64,000 bases of DNA, from the NCBI RefSeq assembly GCF_015351235.1, contig NZ_JADKSJ010000001.1, forward strand, positions 1,505,668-1,569,667, given 5' to 3'. The translations under genes were made by a program, and so were the position numbers. Positions 52,068 to 61,451 of the stretch are shown here, piece by piece. The notes under the pieces are model-generated. The model had not been told where the DNA came from. It searched no databases and was given only the letters and a program-made list of their open reading frames with translations. This stretch comes from Plantibacter sp. VKM Ac-2880 (GTDB lineage Bacteria; Actinomycetota; Actinomycetes; Actinomycetales; Microbacteriaceae). How positions within the stretch are numbered: the first letter of the stretch is position 1; each line of letters opens with the position of its first letter.

Positions 52068-53006
52068 TCAGAGGTTGTGGACGGGCGCGACCGGCGCGCG
52101 GAAGCCGAGGATCGCCTCGACCATGCGCACGGCGGCGATGGATTCCGGCACGGCGTGCATGCGCACGATGCGGGCACCCAGCAGGATGCAGGCGGTCGCC
52201 GCGGCGAGCGACCCTTCGAGGCGCTCGGTCTTCGGGCGGTCCAGGGACTCGCCGATGAAGTCTTTGTTCGACACGGCGGCGAGCGTCGGGAAGCCGAGTG
52301 CGGCGATCTCACCCAGGTGACGGGTCAGTTCGAGTGTCTGCACGGTGGTCTTGTTGAGGTCGTGACCTGGGTCGACGATGAGCCGGGACTCCGGGACACC
52401 GTGGGCGATCGCGAGCTCCACCCGGTCCGCGAGGAACGCGGCGACCTCGCGCGCGACGTCGTCGTAGTGCGGTCGAGGGTGGGGCTGCCTGGGCTTCGCC
52501 AGGCTGTGCGTGATGACGAGGGTCGCCTCGCTCGCGGCGACCACGTCGGCGAGTGTGGGATCGTGGATGCCCGTCGTGTCGTTGATGACGGAGGCACCGG
52601 CCGCAATGCAGGCGGCGGCGACCTCGGGGCGGAAGGTGTCGACGGAGATGACGACGTCGCTCCGAGCGGCGAGGGCCTCGACCACCGGGAGGACCCGGTC
52701 CAGTTCCTCGGCCGCCGGGATCTCCGGACCGGGGGCGAACTTCGCGCCGCCGATGTCGACCCAGTCCGCGCCCTGTTCCGCGGCCGTCACCGCCGCCTCG
52801 ACGGCGCGGTCGAGCGAGAACGTCGCGCCCTGGTCGAAGAAGGAGTCGGGAGTGCGGTTGATGATCGCCATGACCGCGACCTGCTTCGAGAAGTCGAACG
52901 TCCGTGCACCGATCCGGCGGATCGGCTGACGGATGGGCGGGAGGGGGAAGCCGCGAACCGGCTCCACCGCTGCGTACTGGTCGGGCCGGGGCTCCGTGCT
53001 GGTCAT
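52068..53006 (-). CDS. folP2: Dihydropteroate synthase homologue, FolP2-like
   Basis: 312 residues, TIM barrel of the pterin-binding family. Motifs read VMAIINRTPDSFFDQGATF, ADWVDIGGAKFAPG, VISVDTFRPEVA, ASVINDTTG, VDPGHDLNKTT and RMHAV. Canonical DHPS has NVTPDSFSDGG and DPGIGFGK, while the mycobacterial paralogue FolP2 has NRTPDSFYD and DPAHDFGK, much closer to this protein. FolP2 is reported to lack DHPS activity, so this is probably not the main folate enzyme. It is the first gene of a pair with the RibD-like reductase and is divergent from mfd. Confidence 0.87.
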   Translation of the reverse strand: MTSTEPRPDQYAAVEPVRGFPLPPIRQPIRRIGARTFDFSKQVAVMAIINRTPDSFFDQGATFSLDRAVEAAVTAAEQGADWVDIGGAKFAPGPEIPAAEELDRVLPVVEALAARSDVVISVDTFRPEVAAACIAAGASVINDTTGIHDPTLADVVAASEATLVITHSLAKPRQPHPRPHYDDVAREVAAFLADRVELAIAHGVPESRLIVDPGHDLNKTTVQTLELTRHLGEIAALGFPTLAAVSNKDFIGESLDRPKTERLEGSLAAATACILLGARIVRMHAVPESIAAVRMVEAILGFRAPVAPVHNL

Positions 53007-53119
53007 GGCTCAATCATGGCGCGTCCGACGGACCGGGACGGCGCATGAGGCGTCGTCCGCAGCCGATTGACAGCGGTGCAGCGCTCGTCCGTCCGGTCAC
53101 CGGTGTCGGTGGCTCGGCG

Positions 53120-53125
53120 TAGGCT
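53120..53125 (+). promoter_or_regulatory. -10 box TAGGCT before mfd, leaderless arrangement
   Basis: TAGGCT ends six bases before the GTG of mfd, with no ribosome site between. Confidence 0.5.
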
Positions 53126-53131
53126 GTCCCG

Positions 53132-56100
53132 GTGACGCTTCAGGGTTTGACTCACGCGCTTCGGCGCGCCGCAACGATCGACGACGCCCTCGCGTACGCG
53201 GGCAAGAGCGCGGATTTCTCCGTGATCGACGGCCTCCGTGCCCCGCTCCTCGCGGCGCTCATGGACGAACGCGGTCGCCAGGGGGCATCCCAGGCGGCCC
53301 TCGTCGTGACGGCGACCGGCCGCGACTCGGAGCGACTCCGCTCCGCGCTCAGCGACCTCATGCCCGAAGCCGAGATCGTGGAGTTCCCCGCCTGGGAGAC
53401 CCTGCCGCACGAGCGCCTCAGCCCGAGCGCGGAGATCGTCGGGCGACGACTGGAGGCGCTCCGGCGGCTCGGCGCCTGGACCGGCGAGCGTCCGTTCCTC
53501 CTCGTGGCGTCCGTCAGGGCGGCCCTCCAGCCCGTGGCGGACAACCTGACCGACACCGCCCCGATCGAGCTCGTCCAGGGTGGCCGCGGACACGATCTGG
53601 CCGCCATCGCCCTGCGGCTCGTCGAGTTGGCGTACACGCGCGTCGACATGGTGTCCCGACGCGGCGAATTCGCGCTGCGCGGCGGCATCCTCGATGTCTT
53701 CCCGCCCGTCGCGGACCACCCCTACCGGGTCGAGTTCTTCGGCGACGAGGTCGACGGCATCCGGGCGTTCTCGGTGGCCGACCAGCGCTCGCTGCCCGAA
53801 CCGGTCGACGCGATCCGCCTGCCGCCGTCACGCGAGTTGCTCCTCAGCCCCGCCGTCCGGCAGCGCGCCGCGGAGATGCAGCACGAGTTCCCGAGCCTGA
53901 CGGGCATCCTCGAGAAGATCGCGGAGGGCATCGCGGTCGAGGGCATGGAGTCGCTCACCCCGGCGCTCGTCGACCGCCTCGTGCCGCTGACGCACTACCT
54001 GCCCGACGGCGCGGCCGTCGCCGTCGTCTCACCCGAACGCGTCGTCACCCGCTCGATCAGCCTCGCCGAGACGAACCGCGAGTTCCTCGCCGCAGCCTGG
54101 AGCGCGGCGACCGTCGGGGCGAACGCGCCGATCGACCTCGCGTCCGGCGACTTCATGTCGCTGGGGGCGCTGAAGGACTCCGTCACGTTCAGTGCGCCAG
54201 GGGCTCCTGCCCCCGACCACCCGTGGTGGACCCTCAGCGGCTTCCGTGCCGGGCCCGACGTCGAGACCCTCCCCGAACACCTCGAACTCGACGAACTCCT
54301 CACCGTCACGGTCGAGGGCGACACGGTGCCGAGTTTCCACGGCAACGTCGAGGGCGCCATCGAGCACGTCGCCGCCCGCGTCCGTGAGGGCTGGACGGTC
54401 ATCGTCGCCGCCCGTGGGGTCGGTCTCGTCGAGCGCGCCGCCGACGTCCTCGCCGAGCACGAGATCGCCGCGCGCATGGTCGACGAGCTGCCCGCGGACC
54501 CGGAACCCGGCGTCGCCTACCTCCTGCAGGCCGACGTCGAGGGCGGCTTCGAGCTCGCGCCGTCGAAGCTCATGCTGCTCGGCGAGACCGAGTTCTACGG
54601 GCGGACCGCCGGCTACGACTCTCGACTCGTCAAGAAGCTCGCCACCCGCCGGAAGAACGTCGTCGACCCGATGCAGCTGCGCTCCGGCGACTTCGTCGTG
54701 CACCAGACCCACGGCATCGGCAAGTTCGTCGAGATGACCCAACGGGAGGTCTCGAGCGGTGGCCGCAACCCCGTGAAGAGCACCCGTGAGTACCTGGTGC
54801 TCGAGTACGCGCCGTCCAAGCGCGGATACCCGGGCGACAAACTGCTCGTCCCCACCGACCAGCTCGACCTCCTCACCCGCTACGTCGGTGGCGAGGCACC
54901 GCAGCTCAGCAAGATGGGCGGTAGCGACTGGTCGCAGGCCAAGAGCAAGGCGCGCAAGGCCGTCCGCGACATCGCGGTCGAGCTCGTCAAGCTGTACTCG
55001 GCCCGCATGGCGTCGAAGGGACACGCCTTCGGGCCCGACACCCCGTGGCAGCGCGAACTCGAGGAGGCGTTCCCGTTCGCGGAGACGCCCGACCAGTTGC
55101 AGACCATCGACGAGGTCAAGGCTGACATGGAGCGCGAGATCCCCATGGACCGCCTCCTGTCCGGCGACGTCGGGTTCGGGAAGACGGAGGTCGCCGTCCG
55201 GGCGGCGTTCAAGGCGGTCCAGGACGGCAAGCAGGTCGCGATGCTCGTGCCGACGACCTTGCTCGTCAAGCAGCACTTCGAGACCTTCCAGGAGCGCTTC
55301 GCCGGATTCCCGGTGCACCTCCGGCCGCTCAGCCGCTTCCAGAGCGACAAGGAGGCGAAGGAGGCGCTCGCCGGACTGGCGGACGGCACGGTCGACGTCA
55401 TCATCGGGACCCACCGCCTGCTGACCGACAAGGTGCACTTCAAGGACCTCGGTCTCGTGATCATCGACGAGGAGCAGCGGTTCGGCGTCGAGCACAAGGA
55501 CGCCCTCAAGAAGCTGAAGACGAACGTCGACATCCTGGCGATGAGCGCGACGCCGATCCCGCGCACGCTCGAGATGGCGGTCACCGGCATCCGGGAGATG
55601 TCGACCCTCGCGACGCCGCCGGAGGATCGGCACCCGATCCTGTCGTTCGTCGGCCCGTACAACGGCAAGCAGGTCTCGGCGGCGATCCGGCGCGAGCTCC
55701 TCCGTGAGGGGCAGATCTTCTTCGTCCACAACCGCGTCTCGTCGATCAGCCGGGTCGCGGCCGACCTCGCCGAACTGGTTCCTGAGGCTCGGATCGCGAT
55801 CGCGCACGGCCAGCTGGGCGAGGCCGCACTCGAACAGGTCGTCGTCGACTTCTGGGAGCGCCGCTTCGACGTCCTCGTCTGCACGACGATCATCGAGACC
55901 GGCCTCGACATCTCGAATGCGAACACGATCATCATCGACCGTGCCGACAAGTACGGCCTGAGCCAGCTGCACCAGCTCCGCGGGCGGGTGGGGCGCGGTC
56001 GCGAGCGAGCGTACGCGTACTTCCTCTACGACGAGCACAAGCCCCTCTCCGAGACCGCCCACGACCGCCTGTCGACGATCGCGGCCAACAACGAGCTCGG

Positions 56101-56755
56101 CAGCGGCATGCAGGTCGCGCTCAAGGACCTGGAGATCCGCGGGGCCGGCAACATGCTCGGTGGCGAGCAGGCGGGACACATCGCCGGTGTCGGGTTCGAC
56201 CTCTACCTCCGCATGATCGGCGAGGCCGTGTCGACCTTCCGCGGCGACGTCGCCGAGGGCCAGACGGAACTCCGGCTGGAACTGCCGGTCGACGCACACA
56301 TCCCCGAGGAGTACGTCGACAGCGAGCGCCTGCGGCTCGAGGCCTACCAGAAGCTGTCCGCCGCCTCCGGTCCCGCCGCGAAGGACGGCCAGATCGACCT
56401 CGTCATCGACGAGCTCACCGACCGCTACGGGGAACCGCCGGCGCAGGTGAGCACGCTCGTGGCGGTCTCGCGGCTGCGGCAGCGGGCGCAGCGGTCCGGG
56501 CTCAGCGACCTCATCGCCGTGGGGCCGAACCTCCGGGTCACGCCCGCGGATCTGCCGGATTCGATCCAGACCCGGTTGCGGCGCATGTACCCCGGTGCCA
56601 AATACCTCGCTCAGACGAACACGGTCATCGTGCCGTTGCCGCGGGTCGGCGACGAAGCCTTGGCAGACACGGATCTCATCGCGTGGGTGCAGCAGTTCCT
56701 GAACGCGATCTACCCGTTGCCTGAGGCACCTGCGGGGGAGACGCCGCGGTCCTGA
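53132..56755 (+). CDS. mfd: Transcription-repair coupling factor
   Basis: 1,207 residues. UvrB-homology N-terminal module (FPAWETLPHERLSP), the RNA-polymerase-interacting domain (about 510-590; RSGDFVVHQTHGIGKFVEM, KLLVPTDQLDLLTRYVG), then superfamily 2 translocase motifs: Walker A SGDVGFGKTEVA (about 675), DEEQ in VIIDEEQRFG, the TRG-containing GLDISNANTIIIDRADKYGLSQLHQLRGRVGR, and the C-terminal TRCF domain. It removes stalled polymerase at lesions and recruits UvrA. The position after rplY-pth is the standard actinobacterial one, here with the folP2 pair inserted. Confidence 0.96.
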   Translation: MTLQGLTHALRRAATIDDALAYAGKSADFSVIDGLRAPLLAALMDERGRQGASQAALVVTATGRDSERLRSALSDLMPEAEIVEFPAWETLPHERLSPSAEIVGRRLEALRRLGAWTGERPFLLVASVRAALQPVADNLTDTAPIELVQGGRGHDLAAIALRLVELAYTRVDMVSRRGEFALRGGILDVFPPVADHPYRVEFFGDEVDGIRAFSVADQRSLPEPVDAIRLPPSRELLLSPAVRQRAAEMQHEFPSLTGILEKIAEGIAVEGMESLTPALVDRLVPLTHYLPDGAAVAVVSPERVVTRSISLAETNREFLAAAWSAATVGANAPIDLASGDFMSLGALKDSVTFSAPGAPAPDHPWWTLSGFRAGPDVETLPEHLELDELLTVTVEGDTVPSFHGNVEGAIEHVAARVREGWTVIVAARGVGLVERAADVLAEHEIAARMVDELPADPEPGVAYLLQADVEGGFELAPSKLMLLGETEFYGRTAGYDSRLVKKLATRRKNVVDPMQLRSGDFVVHQTHGIGKFVEMTQREVSSGGRNPVKSTREYLVLEYAPSKRGYPGDKLLVPTDQLDLLTRYVGGEAPQLSKMGGSDWSQAKSKARKAVRDIAVELVKLYSARMASKGHAFGPDTPWQRELEEAFPFAETPDQLQTIDEVKADMEREIPMDRLLSGDVGFGKTEVAVRAAFKAVQDGKQVAMLVPTTLLVKQHFETFQERFAGFPVHLRPLSRFQSDKEAKEALAGLADGTVDVIIGTHRLLTDKVHFKDLGLVIIDEEQRFGVEHKDALKKLKTNVDILAMSATPIPRTLEMAVTGIREMSTLATPPEDRHPILSFVGPYNGKQVSAAIRRELLREGQIFFVHNRVSSISRVAADLAELVPEARIAIAHGQLGEAALEQVVVDFWERRFDVLVCTTIIETGLDISNANTIIIDRADKYGLSQLHQLRGRVGRGRERAYAYFLYDEHKPLSETAHDRLSTIAANNELGSGMQVALKDLEIRGAGNMLGGEQAGHIAGVGFDLYLRMIGEAVSTFRGDVAEGQTELRLELPVDAHIPEEYVDSERLRLEAYQKLSAASGPAAKDGQIDLVIDELTDRYGEPPAQVSTLVAVSRLRQRAQRSGLSDLIAVGPNLRVTPADLPDSIQTRLRRMYPGAKYLAQTNTVIVPLPRVGDEALADTDLIAWVQQFLNAIYPLPEAPAGETPRS

Positions 56756-56815
56756 TGGGACCGCGGGACGAGGAGGTCGGCACCCGCGGCTGATCCGACA
56801 GGTATCGTTCATTCC

Positions 56816-56821
56816 TAGCGT
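56816..56821 (+). promoter_or_regulatory. -10-like TAGCGT before the alpha/beta hydrolase
   Basis: TAGCGT ends six bases before the ATG, but the spacer GGAGGG may instead be a ribosome site; TATCGT, about 15 bases further upstream, is an alternative -10. Confidence 0.3.
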
Positions 56822-56827
56822 GGAGGG

Positions 56828-57796
56828 ATGAAGAAGTTCCTCCGCATCGTCCTCACCGGGGTCGTGGCGCTCGTCGCGCTCGTGCTCGCCGGGCTCCTCA
56901 CCACAACCATCGTCAACACCGCCGCATCGGCTTCCGAGGCCACGCGCATCGAGGACTACGGGCAGCGGGTCGAGGTCGACGGCAGACGCATGAACGTCCA
57001 GGTGGCGGGGGAGGGCGACCAGACGATCGTCCTCCTGCCGGGCTTCGGTACCGGTTCGCCCGTGCTCGACTTCTCGCCGCTCACCGACGAGCTGGCCGCG
57101 ACGTACCGGGTGGTCGTCGTCGAGCCGCTCGGGTACGGGCTCAGCGACCAGACCGACGTGCCCCGCACGACCGCGAACATCGTCTCCGAGATCCACGAGG
57201 CCGTGTCCGCGCTCGGCATCGACCGGTACGTGCTGATGGGGCACTCCATCGCGGGGATCTACGCGCTGGACTACGTCGAGCGGTTCCGAGACGAGGTGAC
57301 GGCGTTCGTCGGCATCGACAGCAGCGTCCCCGACCAGCCCGGGATGGACGTCTCCCTGCCGGTCGACGCCCTGCGCGCGGCCAAGGCGCTCGGCATCACC
57401 CGTCTCGTCACGGCGCTGTCGGGAGACCCGTATCCGGATCCGCCCTACGAGCAGCACACCCGGGAGCAGCTCGGGATGATCTCGCAGCGGAACACTTCGA
57501 GCGCCACCTCGTCGGACGAGATGTCCCGCATCGCGGCGAACTTCCGCGCGGCGAAAGGGAAGACCTTCCCGAGCGACCTGCCGGTGCTGCTCTTCGTGCA
57601 ACGCCACAACCCGACGGTGGAGGGCTGGCTCCCGCTGCACGAGGACCAGGCGGCGAGCGTCATCCACGGCGAGGTCGTCCCGCTCGACGCCGACCACTAC
57701 CTGCACCACACGAAATCGCCCGAGATCGCGGCCGGGGTCGGGCGATTCCTCGCCGTAGCGGGCGTCGGTGAGCCGGCCGTCCCACCCCGCGGATGA
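56828..57796 (+). CDS. Membrane-anchored alpha/beta hydrolase
   Basis: 322 residues. A basic start and one hydrophobic helix (about 5-33) indicate an uncleaved anchor or signal peptide; the catalytic domain would be outside. The nucleophile elbow is MGHSIAG (Ser about 138), the oxyanion region LLPGFGTGSPVLDF, and the catalytic His is in DADHYLHHT. Substrate unknown. It is close to the downstream aldehyde dehydrogenase (53 bp) but with a probable separate promoter between. Confidence 0.85.
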   Translation: MKKFLRIVLTGVVALVALVLAGLLTTTIVNTAASASEATRIEDYGQRVEVDGRRMNVQVAGEGDQTIVLLPGFGTGSPVLDFSPLTDELAATYRVVVVEPLGYGLSDQTDVPRTTANIVSEIHEAVSALGIDRYVLMGHSIAGIYALDYVERFRDEVTAFVGIDSSVPDQPGMDVSLPVDALRAAKALGITRLVTALSGDPYPDPPYEQHTREQLGMISQRNTSSATSSDEMSRIAANFRAAKGKTFPSDLPVLLFVQRHNPTVEGWLPLHEDQAASVIHGEVVPLDADHYLHHTKSPEIAAGVGRFLAVAGVGEPAVPPRG

Positions 57797-57849
57797 TCGG
57801 TCGGCGGACGTATGCTGGGGCGCACGATCCCGTCGAGTCGGAGGAACCC

Positions 57850-59301
57850 ATGGCGACCACTACCCGGACGATCCAGGACCCGGAGACGGTCGTCGCCGAC
57901 ACCGTGGCCCGGCTCCGACAGACCTTCGACCGCGGGGCGACGAAGCCCCTCGCCTGGCGCCTCCGGCAGCTCCGTGCCCTGAAGCAGCTGCTGCTCGAAC
58001 GCGGGGATGAGTTGGAGCGGGCGCTCGCGACAGATCTGGGTAAGAGCGGCACGGAGGCGCAGATCACCGAGATCGGTCTGCTCATCAGTGAGCTCGACCA
58101 CACCCTGAAGCACCTGAAGCGCTGGGTCAGGCCGCGGCGGGTGGCCGTACCGCTGACCCTCGCGCCGGCTTCCGCGTCGGTCGTCGCGGAGCCGGTCGGC
58201 GTGGTGCTCGTGATCGGGCCATGGAACTACCCGGTCCAACTATGTCTCGGGCCGATGATCGGAGCGCTCGCCGCGGGGAACGCCGTCGTCCTGAAGCCCA
58301 GCGAGCTCGCCCCGGCGACGAGCGCGGCGCTCGCCCGGCTGCTCCCCGAGTACCTCGACGACCGCGCGGTCGCCGTGGTCGAGGGCGACGCGGAGGTCGC
58401 CGCCGCCCTTCTCGCCGAACGGTTCGACCACCTCTTCTACACGGGAGGAGCCCCCGTCGGGCGGGTCGTCGCCCGGGCGGCGGCGGAGCACCTGACGCCG
58501 ATCACCCTCGAACTCGGCGGGAAGTCGCCGGTCTACATCGACGACACGGTCGACCTCGCGGACGCCGCCCGACGGATCATGTGGGGCAAACTCATGAACG
58601 CCGGCCAGACCTGCGTCGCCCCCGACTACCTGCTGGCCACGAAGTCCGTGGCCGACCGACTGGTCCCGTACCTCCGCGATGCGGTCGCGAACCTCTACGG
58701 CGCCGACCCGGCCGGCAACGCCGACTACGGTCGCATCATCTCCGACCGACATTTCGGACGGGTCAGTGGCCTCCTCGACGGTCTGGAACCGGTCATCGGC
58801 GGTGCCGTGGACGCGTCACAGCGGTACATCGCCCCGACGGTCGTGAACGGTGTCGAGGCGTCCGCCCCGATCATGCAGGAGGAGATCTTCGGGCCGATCC
58901 TGCCGATCCTCCACGTGTCCGGGCTCGAACAGGCCATCGCCCACATCCGGGCGGGGGAGAAGCCGCTCGCGCTCTACGTCTTCAGCGACGACGCGGCCAC
59001 CCGCCGTCGGTTCAGCAGGGACACCTCCTCCGGAGCCCTCGCCTTCGGCACCCCGGCCGCCCACCTGATGGTCCCCGGGCTGCCGTTCGGCGGTGTCGGA
59101 GGGAGTGGGATGGGCGCGTACCACGGCCGCCACTCCTTCGACACGTTCAGCCACGCCAAGGCCGTGTTCTCGAAGCCGCTCACGCCCGACACCCTGTCGC
59201 TCGTCTACCCGCCCTTCACCGAGGCCAGGGACCGCATCGCGCGGCTGCTCTCCCGGACCGGTCGGGCGAGCGGCGAGCGTCGCGGTGGACCGAGCCGATG
59301 A
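57850..59301 (+). CDS. Aldehyde dehydrogenase, class-3 (fatty-aldehyde-like)
   Basis: 483 residues. Cofactor segment VIGPWNYPVQLCLGPMIGALAAGNAVVLKPSE, catalytic Glu in TLELGGKSPVYID (about 220) and Cys in NAGQTCVAPDY (about 254), EEIFGPILPI and PFGGVGGSGMGAYHG place it in the class 3 ALDH group, which oxidises medium- and long-chain aldehydes. The ATG at 57850 has GGAGGAA upstream; the open frame starts 19 codons earlier across a TATGCT -10-like box. mazG overlaps its stop by ATGA. It could dispose of fatty aldehydes, although it lies 20 kb from the acyl-reductase locus. Confidence 0.92.
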   Translation: MATTTRTIQDPETVVADTVARLRQTFDRGATKPLAWRLRQLRALKQLLLERGDELERALATDLGKSGTEAQITEIGLLISELDHTLKHLKRWVRPRRVAVPLTLAPASASVVAEPVGVVLVIGPWNYPVQLCLGPMIGALAAGNAVVLKPSELAPATSAALARLLPEYLDDRAVAVVEGDAEVAAALLAERFDHLFYTGGAPVGRVVARAAAEHLTPITLELGGKSPVYIDDTVDLADAARRIMWGKLMNAGQTCVAPDYLLATKSVADRLVPYLRDAVANLYGADPAGNADYGRIISDRHFGRVSGLLDGLEPVIGGAVDASQRYIAPTVVNGVEASAPIMQEEIFGPILPILHVSGLEQAIAHIRAGEKPLALYVFSDDAATRRRFSRDTSSGALAFGTPAAHLMVPGLPFGGVGGSGMGAYHGRHSFDTFSHAKAVFSKPLTPDTLSLVYPPFTEARDRIARLLSRTGRASGERRGGPSR

Positions 59302-59978
59302 GCACCGAGCCCGTCGGCGACACCTCCGGTGCGCGCCTCGTCGAGGCGATGCGCCAGATCCGCGACCGCTGCGTGTGGACGCAGGGCATCGATCATCGGA
59401 TGCTCGTCCCGTATCTGATCGAGGAGAGCTACGAACTCGTGGAGGCGGTCGAGGCGGGGTCGCGCGAGGATCTCGTCGAAGAACTCGGCGACGTGCTGTG
59501 GCAGGTCGTCTTCCACGCGGAGATCGCGTCGAGGGATCCGGACGCGCCGTTCGACTTCGACGACGTCGCCGACGCGGTCACCCGCAAGATGGTCCACCGG
59601 CACCCGCACGTCTTCGGCGACGAGCAGGCACCGACCCCGGAGGACGTCCTGCGGGTCTGGAACGCGGCGAAGGCGACCGAGAAGGCGCAGCGGGCGAGCG
59701 CCCTCGAGGGGATCCCGCAGGCGATGCCCTCGCTCGCCCTCGCCGACAAGGTGCTCGGCCGCGCCGCGCCGCTGGGCGTGCGGCCGGAGCCCGAGGCGGA
59801 GCGGTTCGCCGACGAGGACGCCCTCGGTGACCACCTCCTCGCCGTGGTCGCCGCAGCGAAGGCGGACGGGCTCGACGCCGAGCGGGCGCTCCGCGGGGCG
59901 GTCCGTCGGCTCAGCGCGCGGGTGCTCGACGCCGAGCGCCCGGGTGCGGAACCGACGACGTCCGACCGGGACGGCTGA
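59298..59978 (+). CDS. mazG: MazG family nucleoside triphosphate pyrophosphohydrolase
   Basis: 226 residues. The all-alpha NTP-PPase motif is clear: RCVWTQGIDHRMLVPYLIEESYELVEAVEAG, then DLVEELGDVLWQVVFHAEIA (EExxE and ExxD metal ligands, about 43-75), and VTRKMVHRHPHVFGD. MazG hydrolyses non-canonical NTPs. The start overlaps the ALDH stop. Position between mfd and eno is conserved among actinobacteria. Confidence 0.92.
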   Translation: MSTEPVGDTSGARLVEAMRQIRDRCVWTQGIDHRMLVPYLIEESYELVEAVEAGSREDLVEELGDVLWQVVFHAEIASRDPDAPFDFDDVADAVTRKMVHRHPHVFGDEQAPTPEDVLRVWNAAKATEKAQRASALEGIPQAMPSLALADKVLGRAAPLGVRPEPEAERFADEDALGDHLLAVVAAAKADGLDAERALRGAVRRLSARVLDAERPGAEPTTSDRDG

Positions 59979-60018
59979 CCGCCGGTCACCCGCTCACGGG
60001 ACACCGTCGGCGCCGTGC

Positions 60019-60024
60019 CAGAAT
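60019..60024 (+). promoter_or_regulatory. -10-like CAGAAT before hisS
   Basis: CAGAAT ends six bases before the ATG of hisS, again the leaderless spacing; TGAGGC is a poor ribosome site. Confidence 0.35.
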
Positions 60025-60030
60025 TGAGGC

Positions 60031-61338
60031 ATGGCTGCTCCAGTGAACCCGCCGCGCGGCATGCGTGACTTCCTCCCCGCCGACAAGGCCCGTCGGGAGC
60101 ACGCGTTGGGCACCATCCGCCGGGTGTTCACGGCGCACGGCTTCGACGAGATCGAGACGCCGGTGGTCGAGGAGTATGACCGCCTGCACTCCGGGCTCGG
60201 TGGCGACAACGAGAAGATGGCGTTCAACATCCTCCGGCGCAAGCTCACGCCGGAGGCCATCGTGGCCGCGGCCGAGAACCAGACCGAGCTCACCGACCTC
60301 GGGCTGCGGTTCGACCTCACGGTGCCGCTCGCGCGGTTCTACGCCTCCCACCGGGCGGAGCTGCCGCCGGTGTTCCGCTCCATCCAGATCGCACCGGTCT
60401 GGCGCGGCGAGCGCCCGCAGCAGGGCCGGTACCGCCAGTTCGTGCAGTGCGACATCGACATCATCGGTGAGGCCTCGAACCTCGCCGAAGCTGAACTCAT
60501 CACGGCGACGCTCGCGACCCTGGTCGAACTCGGGATCACCGGGTCCACGGTGCGCATCAACGACCGCCGCCTGCTGATCGGCATGCTCGACTCCCTGGGG
60601 TTCCCCGCCGACACGCACGCGCAGGTGCTCATCACGATCGACAAACTCGACAAGATCGGCGAGGCGGGCGTGGTCGCCGAACTCCGCGAACGCGGGGTCG
60701 ATGCCACCGCCGTCGATGCTCTCGAAGCCTTCTTCTCCCGGCCGCAGACGATGGAGTCCAACACCTTCGGCGAACGCGCGATCCGGAAGGCCCTGCCGGC
60801 CGGCGCGGACGACACCGTGGTGGCGGAGCTCGACGCGCTCGGCAAGGCCGTCGCCGCGGCGAGCCCGCTCCAGGGCCAGCCGGCCGACCCGTTCGCGAAC
60901 CCCCTCGTCTTCGACCCGTTCCTCGTGCGGGGGATGGGCTACTACACGGGTGCGATCTTCGAGATCGCCCACCCGGATCTCGGATACTCGCTCGGCGGTG
61001 GCGGTCGCTATGACGGGATGATCGGTCGCTTCCTCGGTCAGGACGTGCCAGCCGCCGGATTCTCGATCGGGTTCGAGCGCATCGTGGACCTCGTCGAGCT
61101 CCCGAGCGACGCCGCCGGCGAATCGGTCGTCCTCGTGCACGACCGCGACGTCTCCGCGTCCACGCTCGTCGCGCTCAAGGCGGGACTCGTCGCCGAGGGT
61201 CGGCGCGTCCGACTCGAGGCACGCGTGAAGAACCTCCGCGCGCTCCTCGACCGCGTGACGACGGCCGGCTTCGGTTCCTTCGCCTTCGTGACGGCGGAGT
61301 CGACGCGCGAATCGCTCGAGTTCAAGCCGCTCGACTGA
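60031..61338 (+). CDS. hisS: Histidyl-tRNA synthetase
   Basis: 435 residues, class II. Motif 1 lies around DEIETPVVEEYDRLHSGL, motif 2 is VWRGERPQQGRYRQFVQCDIDIIG, the histidine-A motifs are GMGYYTGAIFEI and GYSLGGGGRYDGMIG, and motif 3 is AAGFSIGFERI. The C-terminal anticodon domain (about 345-435) is present. It is not in the usual mazG-eno interval of all actinobacteria, so it appears as an insertion. No T-box is visible in the 52-bp upstream gap. Confidence 0.94.
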   Translation: MAAPVNPPRGMRDFLPADKARREHALGTIRRVFTAHGFDEIETPVVEEYDRLHSGLGGDNEKMAFNILRRKLTPEAIVAAAENQTELTDLGLRFDLTVPLARFYASHRAELPPVFRSIQIAPVWRGERPQQGRYRQFVQCDIDIIGEASNLAEAELITATLATLVELGITGSTVRINDRRLLIGMLDSLGFPADTHAQVLITIDKLDKIGEAGVVAELRERGVDATAVDALEAFFSRPQTMESNTFGERAIRKALPAGADDTVVAELDALGKAVAAASPLQGQPADPFANPLVFDPFLVRGMGYYTGAIFEIAHPDLGYSLGGGGRYDGMIGRFLGQDVPAAGFSIGFERIVDLVELPSDAAGESVVLVHDRDVSASTLVALKAGLVAEGRRVRLEARVKNLRALLDRVTTAGFGSFAFVTAESTRESLEFKPLD

Positions 61339-61451
61339 GCCTCGGCACGACGAGGTCCGCGACGCACGGCGCGCTTCCGAGCGCCTGCCCAGCTCCTCGG
61401 GGGAGGATGGAGCATTCCGACGGAACCGCACCGCGAGGTGGACGCCCGCTC

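Noticed and set aside
54029-57709. Minus-strand open frame of 1,226 codons opposite mfd and the hydrolase
   Set aside because: It is exactly antisense to mfd, has a charge-rich composition typical of shadow frames in high-GC DNA, and shows no domain.
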